64,000 nucleotides of DNA from Cristatella mucedo (Eukaryota; Bryozoa; Phylactolaemata; Cristatellidae), in contig WPIO01000017.1 in NCBI GenBank assembly GCA_009760855.2, positions 4,872,501-4,936,500 on the forward strand. The letters are read 5' to 3'. The translations under genes were made by a program, and so were the position numbers. Numbering within the stretch: position 1 is the first letter of the stretch; every line of letters starts with the position of its first letter. Positions 55,501-64,000 of the stretch are shown here, piece after piece. The notes under the pieces were generated by a model. That model was not told the origin of the DNA and made no database searches. It saw nothing but the letters and a program-made list of their open reading frames with translations.

Positions 55501-57499
55501 TTGGATACTACTTACTGCATTACAGCAATCAAGGCTATCTACAACCAATATCTGCACCAGCACATTTGCACAAGATGATAAAGAGAAAATGCGCAATATA
55601 AAGAATATTGCAATAAACGATACACGACCACGTGCATTTTATATTTCGAAGTCAGATTTTTATATCTTGACGGACATACCAAATGCTGCTTAACCGTCTC
55701 CATACCTAAGAGAGGCTTATCAAGTTTTTCCAAAACCTGCTAAGTTGTCTTTCTTTCCAGTGCACTTAGCACTTTACATTCATTAACCTGCCGCTTCCGA
55801 TGAAGCGTCAGTAAACACCTTTTACAATTTGCACTGTGTGGCGACAGTAATGCTGCCAAACTTTCTGAAGCTGTGGGCAATGCCAGCACCTTTCGTGGGC
55901 TCAGAACAAATTGACAAAAGCTTGGAATCCGGTGGCAACATCCGGGCATCATTGCATCGTTACCAGCACACTGAACCAAGAAGGCTCATTATTCAGGCTG
56001 AGTGCATATATCCGGTGACTCGTTGAAAGGTACCTGTCTCATCAAGGTACTTAAAAGGGTGGCATTACCAAAGGACATAAGCCGATTCATACAGCCACCA
56101 CAACCTCCAGCTGCTGTCATGCTCCACTACCATGAGTTTTTGACTGGCTAAACCATTCCTCCCTAAGTCTTTGCTCATCTCTCTGACCTAGCAAAAGGGT
56201 TTTCACACATAGGTGTGCACGACTGTGCTAGGAGATACAAGTAAATGGAATGCTGGCGACGAGCGAGGCCGTGAGCAGCGGTAAACGTGGGAAGCAAGCC
56301 TAAAGGTGGCATGGTCGAGCCAAGCACCAAACACCAAGCAGTCGATTCGTAGCAGTCGGGGGGGGGGGGGGGAGGGAGACCTTTCGGCTGGCGTAGGCAC
56401 GGCCTCCATGGCTGTTTAGTTTTGTTTACCACTAATCTGCCAGTAAGTGAGCAGCCAGGGGTGGGGTGGGTGTGTGTGCGAGCGAGCGCACATCTTTCCT
56501 TACAGGTGGGCACACAGCTTCCTAGTCGTCATATGGCTTTACACATCCGACGAGACAGAGCCCAGAAGCCTCCTCCTCCCCCTTGTCTTTTATCATGAAG
56601 CATTCCCTTATAGGGCAATTCGACGACCGTGCGTTCGGCTGCTGGTGCAGCTGCACATATGGACAAACCCTATCTAACCACCATCTGCTCTCATCCGAGA
56701 CAGCTTTTGGCCAGTCCCTCGGGTGGAGCTGAATTCGACAGGTCTGACTGAACTTGCCTAGCCTTGGACGGCACGCTCAGCACGACCTTGGAAATGCTCT
56801 TTGCACGGAGTCCAAGTCACACGAACACGCTCGAGATGGCTGCCTACGAATAGCATGGCCCGAACATGGCAGACAAGGACAGCCTTGGAATGGGCCCGGA
56901 AAAAAAGCAATGAAGGCAAATGGACTATGGACACTCCACTCTAATGTTGGCACGAACCCCTCTTCCACATTTGCCAAGGTGCATCAGCCGTTATTGCTGA
57001 CATTAAGCTTCCGAAGCTATAAGTGGATCAAATAAAGCAGCCGACGTAAGTGCAGGCACATACAACCAGCCATCGGATGTTGACCCATTTGCTGTACAAA
57101 GACTGCTTCACCAATTTAAGCCTCCCCCACCGGTGTGCTTGCTATATGGGCAGTAAGTGGTGTCTGCTAGGTTAATCGATTTTGCAATCGGCTCTGACCT
57201 TTGCCTGCTGAACAGCTTCAGTAGGAAAGCACGTGACAGGATTCATTACACGGTGAGCCCAAATCTAAATCAACCCAATCTAGAGCGGTAGCTGCATCTC
57301 CCCCTGAGTCAGTTCAGTGGGGCTGTCAGTCAGCTGCTAATCTAGTTCACTGAACTGAATTAGCAGTTTCAAGGTAGCATCCCCAATCCCTATAAAAGAT
57401 ATAATGAACTTTGAGACACTTATAAGTAATGAAGGTGGTGCGGCTTTAGAACCACAATGAAAGGTAAGTTGGACGTTCAGCAGCCCAGAGTTAACAAAG

Positions 57500-57765
57500 A
57501 TTTTGGTGGGTCTTTGTGATTCGTCTTTCCTGTGCACGTACCAGGTGGGTCTTTGTGATTCGTCTTTCCTGTGCACGTACCAGCTTACACTGTGCCTGCT
57601 GCTTGCTGATGTTACAACCAATCTCTTGGTAATGCTTTCTAAACAGCATCTGACCTGCTGATGTTACCACCAATCTCTTGGTAATGCTTTCTAACCAGCA
57701 TCTTTAAAGTGCCCAGAAAGAGACTTAATTCCCTGAGGATGCTATACACACATATTTTTTAATTA
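57500..57765 (+). repeat. L2/SINE-type 3' tail copy with internal tandem duplications
   Basis: The tail (AAAGTGCCCAGAAAGAGACT ... GGATGCTATACACACATA) is preceded by two exact 39-bp units starting GTGGGTCTTTGTGATTCG (57506-57544, 57545-57583). A further near-exact duplication of about 54 bp containing ACCAATCTCTTGGTAATGCT lies at about 57603-57706. Confidence 0.7.
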
Positions 57766-58384
57766 AAAATCTATGACTACCAAATTCAAACCAACCCGGA
57801 TGCAAAGCCAGCCAGCCCCCACCAGGAAGTCGATATCCGGCTTGACACCGGCAAGTGAGTCATTAATCAAATGGCAGTGGCAGCCAGGCCCACAGGACCG
57901 GGTCAGCTCAGGTTCAAGGAGTACTTGCGGTCTCTCATCTGTCACCACCCCCATCCTTGCCTCACTGGTGGAACGCACCCAAGTAAAGAACACTGAGGCA
58001 GACTATGTCCAAGCAGCAGCATGCTGCTTGCTGGTGCAGCTACCTAGGTCGCAGGTTTGCAGCAAACCCACTCAAGTGTTAGATAACATTTTTCGCCTCC
58101 GGCTCGCCTCGCGAATGTCGAAAATTGGGCATGGCTAAACAAAAGCAAGTTTACGCCACAACCATAGACATATGCATACAGACTGTATATGGAACCGACC
58201 AAGCTTCATCTAATTTCGGCAGGACAGGAAGTGGGTGCTGAGCCTGTACCACCGTTGGCTGCCATCGAGAGCAATATAATCAATCAGGGGGCCACAGATT
58301 TGACCACATGTCTCATTTGCCGAAGGAGCTTCGATGGCTTCTGGTTGATCAGCTGATTTGGGCTCCTTCATACCTAGCTGAACT

Positions 58385-58570
58385 GCTGCACCCGTTTCAG
58401 CCTTCTTGTGCCCTCAGGTCCTGTATGAACAACACATTAGCTGTTCCATTACTCCTCTTAAAGACTGTTGGCGATTGAAGCTTTTGCTCTACAGGTCACA
58501 GACTGTGGAACTCACTTGCACAATTTTAACACGACACCTCTCCTGCTCCCGGGTCAGGCCTCCATCACAC
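58385..58570 (+). mobile_element. L2-type LINE fragment, RT C-terminus
   Basis: The plus strand reads ELLHPFQPSCALRSCMNNTL, AVPLLLLKTVGD-stop-SFCS and GHRLWNSLAQF. This parallels the 59.3-kb copy almost residue for residue (LRSCMDTKLAVPFLRLKTVGD). Confidence 0.75.
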
Positions 58571-59320
58571 CCAGCTGTGGCACTGTTATGGCAATCCGCC
58601 AGCTGTCACCATTGAAGTTGGGAATGGAAGCCTGACTGATCTGGCATCCTGCTAAGAGACTGACTGCAACACACCTATCAAGCTGTTGGCCTACGAGCTA
58701 GCTGCTGAAAGGTCGTCCAGCTCCTACAGCTCGTCCAGCTAATTTGGCGGGAAGACTTACAGCTAAAAGTGCTTTAGATTTGCAAGGCTACTCACGTACA
58801 TAAAGCTGCCCCGGTATTACATGTTAAGACTGACACAAGCAAACCCCTCAATGCTGCACACGTCATCGGGACGGGTAAGCATTGTCCGCATGCCATCGCA
58901 GGTATTAAGCCAGAAACGAATGAAGACGAGGTCACATAGGAAGCAAGTGCCGTGGCAGATGGTGGTAGGGGCAAGTGCAGCCTGAGCATACGAGCTGCGA
59001 CTGGCGGGCCGAGGCAGCATATCTCATCGTTGGGATGTAAGGCTTACTGGAAGCACCGTAGTATTGCCCTCTCTAACAATCTGTATCTCAAGAATCGTAT
59101 CGGGCATTTTTCACCGATCGTCGTGAGTTTGAAGCATGCTACTTTGAGCATGAACAACCATAGGCTTGACATGATTCAAAGAGATGCAGGAAGTCGATAA
59201 CTTGTCAGGCAGGAAAACCATCCAACGTTTCTGATTAACACAGAATTAGAGAACTTTCACAGGGTCTTAACTATCTATGTATGTATCTCCGTCTGTGACT
59301 CCACAAAGGCTATATGAGTG

Positions 59321-60175
59321 TTAAACGGGAGAGTATTGTATAGCGCATTCACAGCCTAAGCGGCTTTCGGTACGCATTCGGTAGCCAACAGACTTCGTCT
59401 CACGAAACAAAGAAAAACTGGGAAGCATAGCAGAGTCAGGAGAGCAGTTGAGGTAGTGAGCAGCATGGAAGTAGCAGCTCAGGACCACTGAAACGGATGA
59501 GCCATAGTCGGCAGCAGGAGAGTAGTTGTCGTTGCATAAGAATTGTGGAAGCGAGTTCCACAGTCTAGAACCTGCAGAGCTAAAGCTTCTGTCGCCAACG
59601 GTCTTTAAGCGGAGGAATGGAACAGCTAATTTAGTGTCCATACAGGACCTGAGGGAGCTAAGAGGCTGAAACTCGTGCAACAGTTCAGCTAGACACACAG
59701 GAGCCAAGTCGTGGCAGGCCTTGTGGGTAAGCGTAAGAACTTTGCTCTGTGTCCCTTGCTCAACCGGCAGCCATCCTAGCTCAATTAGAAAAGGAGACAC
59801 GTACACAAACCTCTGGGACTTGAAGACTAGCCTTGCAGCCATATTCATAGCCAGCTGCCGTGGCCTAGTTGCTTTCTTTGGTAGCTCAGCCAAAAGGGAA
59901 TTACAATAATCAAGCCGAGAGAGAACTAAAGAGCTAGTTGAATTTTTTGCAAGCCATTGTGGAAGACAGCTCCTAATCTTAGATAAGGATCAAACGTGAT
60001 GGCCAGTTGTAAAAGCAATGTTCTGAATAAAGCTTTTAAAATTTCGGAAGCTGTCGAAAACAACGCCTAAATTTCGAGCACATGGTGATAGTCGCACAAC
60101 ATCACCCATTAAAAGAGCAAAGCCCTTTAATCCAGCAACACACGTTAAGAGTGTTTTATGAGCAGCAGTTCACTA
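59321..60175 (-). mobile_element. L2-type LINE, 5'-truncated, fairly recent copy
   Basis: The minus strand contains ELLLIKHS, CARNLGVVFDSFRNFKSF, one in-frame stop after TTGHHV, then SLSKIRSCLPQWLAKNS, LSRLDYCNSLLAELPKKA, AARLVFKSQRFVY, ELGWLPVEQ, CMDTKLAVPFLRLKTVGD, RSFSSAGSRLWNSLPQF and a 3' end at GCGCTATACAAT (about 59330). The last 190 codons are open. The best preserved LINE piece in the window. Confidence 0.85.
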
Positions 60176-60604
60176 TGTCCAATGCATGTACTAAATTAAA
60201 CTACCTTGTCATAATTTCAGTAACTTTTTAATGCATGCAGCCCACCATGGTGTTGGCATCTCATGTGTTTGCCAAAACTTCTAAAGCAATTTTATCTGGC
60301 CATACAGTTATTTCTTTCATCGGATGCATTGTTGACTGACTTCTCACTCCTACTGCACCACCAATTTCTTGTGCAACATTTATTGCCTCATGGTAAATCC
60401 TACTTTGTAGTCGTAAATTAATTTTTTAAACTGCAATGTTTGAGATTTGCGCTGATTCCAGGGCTACCTGGATTTTTCGGGCGAGCACTATGTTGGCCGT
60501 CTCTTAGTGCTCATTAGCTGGTCTACCATCTCCACGTTTGGTGACAAAGGAAAGTCACCAAACAAGCTCTCTGGGGAACGTCACTAATCAGACGAAAGCG
60601 CTTT

Positions 60605-60690
60605 AGAGTTAATAGTAATAATATTGTATAGCACTCTCAGAAAACTTTATCTCATGCGCTTTACACTTGCTGTAAAGAAAGCTTCGGTAC
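60605..60690 (-). repeat. Short L2/SINE-type tail copy
   Basis: AATAGTAATAATATTGTATA, GCACTCTCAGAAAACTTTAT and GCGCTTTACACTTGCTGTAA match the tail at 1790-1865. Confidence 0.65.
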
Positions 60691-60699
60691 TTTCACCAT

Positions 60700-62100
60700 T
60701 TTCAGATAGGTTCACTAGCACTGAGTAGGAGTCATTTTTAAACACACGTCCACCTTTCGAAGGTACGTTCTCACATAATTAGCTTCTCTTGCTATCGAAT
60801 GCAGTAGGAACTCCTTTGTTTGGTAAGGATTAATAGAGGCATCAGTTTGGTGCGCTGCGCCTGAGCCAGTCCTGTCGGTAAAGGCCTTCAACATCAGAAT
60901 TTCGCCTTTTCGGCAGCATCCGCTCAAAATTTTGACGTGTGTGCGAGCTCGCACGTGTGTGTGTATACAAAACATCAACAATATTACAGCCTTAGGAAGA
61001 CATAATTATTAGTAGTTTCAATCTCGAGATTGAAGCCACAACCTCATTGGCTTGAGGCACAAGCCATATCAACTCACCCACTTCCAGATAACTGCAAATA
61101 TTTTCATGATATTGACTTATTTGAACATTTCTAAGAGGTTACACGCAAGGTTGATATAAATATGCTGACACATGCCAAAGAGAAAAATGTATTACAGCTC
61201 AATTCATGTGAATTGTCCTTTATACGCTCATGGTTCCTGCAATTGCTGATATAATTAGAATTAAGTCAGTTGCTATGCTATGTTTCTTTTCCATCAAGGT
61301 CAAAGCTTCTGCTTTGCAGTCACAACTGCAGCGTTTAGAATTGCTTGGGAAAATTGAAAGGTTCTAAGTTATCAATCGCACAACAATAAGGAGCAACTCG
61401 GCTGTCTATGGGTTATATAGATAGGCGACCAGACGCCCAGCCAGGATTTTGAAAAGAAGGAAATCAACCCGGAACTTGGGTTAGGAATTGTTTAGAAAGT
61501 GCCACGGCAGGGTCATCAAGGCAAAAGGTAAATTAGTGGCATGCAAACAAACTTTACCAGAGCCATCAGATACGGGTAAAAAAATGAACTCAAAGCAAAT
61601 GTCAGCTAATCAAACAGCCTCATTTTGCAGCTACCACCCCACTTGCAGCCAGCAGTAAAGAATTGCCTGCTGCACGACTCGAACCCAAGACCCGGGTTGT
61701 GACCTCCAGCCCCTTCCCCATTGGCTAAAACCCAGGTACTTGTAAGAGTAAAAACAAACTTTAAACTTTATGGAGCATAAAAAAGAGGTCGCATAACCGG
61801 CACCACACGGAACCTCTTTGGATGAGTGCTAGCTTTGCAGCCACGTTTTCTGCTAAGGATAGCTTGCCCTCACCCTTAAAAGAAAAACGTGAGGTTGTGC
61901 AATCTCAAGAACTGAGCAGAGCCAATAGCTAATTTTTATGAGTGTGCAGGCATTCTATGGCATTTAATGCATGCTCTTGAAAGTTTACTTTCATCGATTA
62001 TGCAGCACCCGAGTTTGACTTCTCACCGACCGTGCACATATCTAACTGGGTGCGTTGAGTCTGCTTCAGGACCATCATAGAAGGAAGGTAAACTAGAAAG
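60700..62100. other. AT-richer DNA, no gene recognised
   Basis: Only short frames, one SINE (61590-61740) and AT-rich stretches are visible. Confidence 0.45.
61590..61740 (-). mobile_element. tRNA-derived SINE (type 2), diverged
   Basis: GTCAGCTAATCAAACAGCCT, AAAGAATTGCCTGCTGCACG, ACTCGAACCCAAGACCCGGG and ATTGGCTAAAAC. Confidence 0.68.
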
Positions 62101-62139
62101 CTAAAAATCGATGGCAGAGAACACTTTATGATAGCTGGC

Positions 62140-62320
62140 AGTGACAGCCCAGGAAGTAAGGTGCTCGCTCTTCACGATCGAAGTAGCAGGTTTGAATTCT
62201 GCCGTGGGCGATACTTTATTGACCACTGCAAGCGATGGTGATAGCCGGTACAGCTCTTCTACCAATATAGAAATGACGCTGTTAAATCAGCTAATATGTT
62301 TTTTTTTATGCCTTAAGGTA
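62140..62320 (+). mobile_element. tRNA-derived SINE (type 2)
   Basis: GGAAGTAAGGTGCTCGCTCT, GCAGGTTTGAATTCTGC (B-box-like), GGGCGATACTTTATTGACCA, GCGATGGTGATAGCCGGTAC and AATGACGCTGTTAAATCAGC, ending near a T8 run. Confidence 0.75.
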
Positions 62321-62526
62321 TGATGTAACAGCGCCGTTCCACTGAACCAAGTCTGCCATGGACAGAGGATACAGGTGGTGAGCTACGACTGAGGACACGA
62401 GTGACAAGCTGAGATCGTATGCCACCGAAGGAATTTGCTGACCACACGAATCATGCCAATACAAGTCAGTCACAAACTCCATTACCTTTCCCTCGAGCTC
62501 TGCTCAGTGATATAAACAAAAAAGCA

Positions 62527-62691
62527 CTACTCCAAGAAAACATTGCTAGAATTTTTAAAACTAAATTTCTTTACAAGCTCAACTGCACTCTCTAAACCAA
62601 TATTGGATAGCCAGGCGATTCCCGGAGCTCGGACGTCCGACCCGCTGGTCTGCACAGGTGGATGCACCTGAGGTGGTCTTGCAATCGCATA
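62527..62691 (-). CDS. Weak candidate terminal exon
   Basis: After a pyrimidine-rich CCCTTGCCCAG the minus strand is open for 54 codons: YAIARPPQVHPPVQTSGSDV, RAPGIAWLSNIGLESAVEL, VKKFSFKNSSNVFLE and a stop. No family is recognised. A 162-codon ORF overlaps it on the plus strand (62662-63150), so neither is secure. Confidence 0.17.
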   Translation of the reverse strand, partial: YAIARPPQVHPPVQTSGSDVRAPGIAWLSNIGLESAVELVKKFSFKNSSNVFLE

Positions 62692-63159
62692 CTGGGCAAG
62701 GGTACATACAAAAATGAACGTGTTCCGGTAGTTGCAGGCCTAGCAGCGGGTCACAGCAAGCGTGCGTCAGTGCGCTGCATCGATCAAAGCGCTGCCATAC
62801 CGAGCGCTCACGGCTCAGCTGCCTTTTCGATAGTCTCACTCTCAGTGGTTTCTCAGACCAGTCAGAGAACGGCTCCCAGCACCATGGCAGGCATGCCAAA
62901 TAAATGCAGCTGCATAGCACAGCAGCTAGCACCCACGCTTCTGCCTAATGATCAACAATACATTGACAGGGAAACACTTAACTGTCAGCTGCAAATATGC
63001 CGACGGCAAGGCATTGCTTGGGTTCCACATAACACTAAACATAGCACTAAGTTAAAGGACATGCAGCAAAGTCAATGGAAAACCCATCGTTGCAAAAGCC
63101 AGATACTCCAGCCACTGGCCTTAGGATACGGAAAGCGAGAAGAAAACTAGCACACTCTG

Positions 63160-64000
63160 GTGTGGCTTTGCAGAGCATGGGTGGCAATTAGACAGCAAAG
63201 CCTCACTGATGCACCATCTTTTACCTCAACTTATAGAAGAACGTAGAGTCATTTAGAAAAACACTAACTTAGGAACAAGCTAACCGACAACAGCTGCGTA
63301 CGCAGCAAAAGCTACAAAAGCTCTTCGAGTATTTGCTTGACACCCTTGCACGAACGTGCATGTCGTAGAGGATTGCTATCGGTCGCCTTGGACGACAAGG
63401 GCACGAACAGCTAAAAGGTGCACAAGTTTTAAATTGTGGTGTCACTTAAAGACGGCACACGAGCGATGAAAAAATTTGAGGAAGCACAAAAATCACGATA
63501 TATGTGCGGTCGATTTAATTTTCTTGGGCATTCGTAGGTAAAAACAACCTCAAAAAGTACTTAAGTAGCAGAAGAAGCATACACACCCCATGAGTAGATT
63601 TAGCAATTTGGCCGATCTCAAACATTATAAGCATCCATGCAGCTGGGTTCTTTCTCGATGCTTGCACATTAATGTCATGGACGGACAACTAGGGTTAACG
63701 ACTGCTTCATTAGTTGAAATCAAATAAATAAATAAAATTAGCAATCGAGTCACCCTGGACCCGGATTTTTTTTTTACTGAGCACCTACTGCTTGCTTACA
63801 TGCTCCAGACATCGATGGTAACACCAGAATAATAGCAAGACGGTCCCTGTTGGGCCAAACTAACCGTCGGCTACAAGAATCATCCTGGAGTAGGGTTAAA
63901 CCTGATAATAAAGGCAGACAAATAAGCAAGCAAGAATGTGGCTGCAACACAAGCTAGCTTAGCTTCAAGCAGATTCATTTAGTCAAAAAGGAGGCAAACA
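63160..64000. other. No gene recognised
   Basis: A weak AAATAAATAAATAAA run lies at 63723-63738 with a T9 run near 63767. No exon or repeat family is recognised. Confidence 0.45.

Noticed and set aside
57773..58138. 121-codon plus ORF and the opposing minus frame with LLEPELTRSCGPGCHCHL
   Set aside because: Both strands are open; neither shows a known domain and splice signals are ambiguous.
58817..59020. 67-codon minus ORF with CHGTCFLCDLVFIRFWLNTC
   Set aside because: The amino-acid mix looks coding-like, but no family, start or splice evidence supports it.
62662..63150. 162-codon plus ORF
   Set aside because: Unusually long for this region, but no recognisable domain or homologue, and it overlaps an equally plausible minus-strand frame. 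Not annotated as a gene.

Overview
This window looks like nuclear DNA of an animal. It has spliced genes, tRNA-derived SINEs, L2-type LINE fragments, a hAT/SPIN-like element, long (GA)n and (CT)n tracts and CpG-dense islands. No operons, rRNA genes or long intact single-exon genes were seen. The species cannot be fixed. The LINE/SINE set and the SPIN-like element fit an invertebrate better than a mammal, but that is inference.

Layout. 1-31 kb is CpG-dense DNA broken by AT-rich patches, minisatellites and very long purine or pyrimidine tracts. Most long ORFs there are by-products of GC richness or repeats. The best genic signals in it are candidate exons at 29.3-29.9 kb (+). 31-36 kb is repeat-rich (SINEs, microsatellites, tandem duplications). 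At 36.28-36.50 kb a CpG-type promoter (CRE-like, NRF1-like and ETS-like sites) leads into a 10-codon exon starting MGAVNCKNER with a GTAAGT donor. A 212-codon Cys/Gln/Ala-rich exon at 38.16 kb (+) is in phase with it. More tentative + exons lie at 39.3, 40.9, 41.8 and 42.3 kb. 43.35 kb holds a 186-bp hAT/SPIN-like element.

The best supported gene is on the minus strand, 44.2-50.2 kb: the 3' half of UTP4 (cirhin), a WD40 protein of the small-subunit processome. Five exons splice in phase and end ...QKKFGT-stop, with an AATAAA signal about 240 bp downstream. Its 3.9-kb last intron carries a decayed transposase-like gene, an L2 LINE 3' end and a SINE. Upstream UTP4 exons were not confidently found in 50.3-64 kb. 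That part is L2 fragments, SINEs and unassigned DNA.

Repeat biology. Many copies of an L2-like 3' tail (GTAAAGCGCC...GGCGCTATA plus ATT repeats) occur, some alone, some on RT fragments, and some fused to a tRNA-like head. The fused form is a SINE that shares its tail with the LINE, the usual arrangement of a SINE mobilised by its partner LINE.
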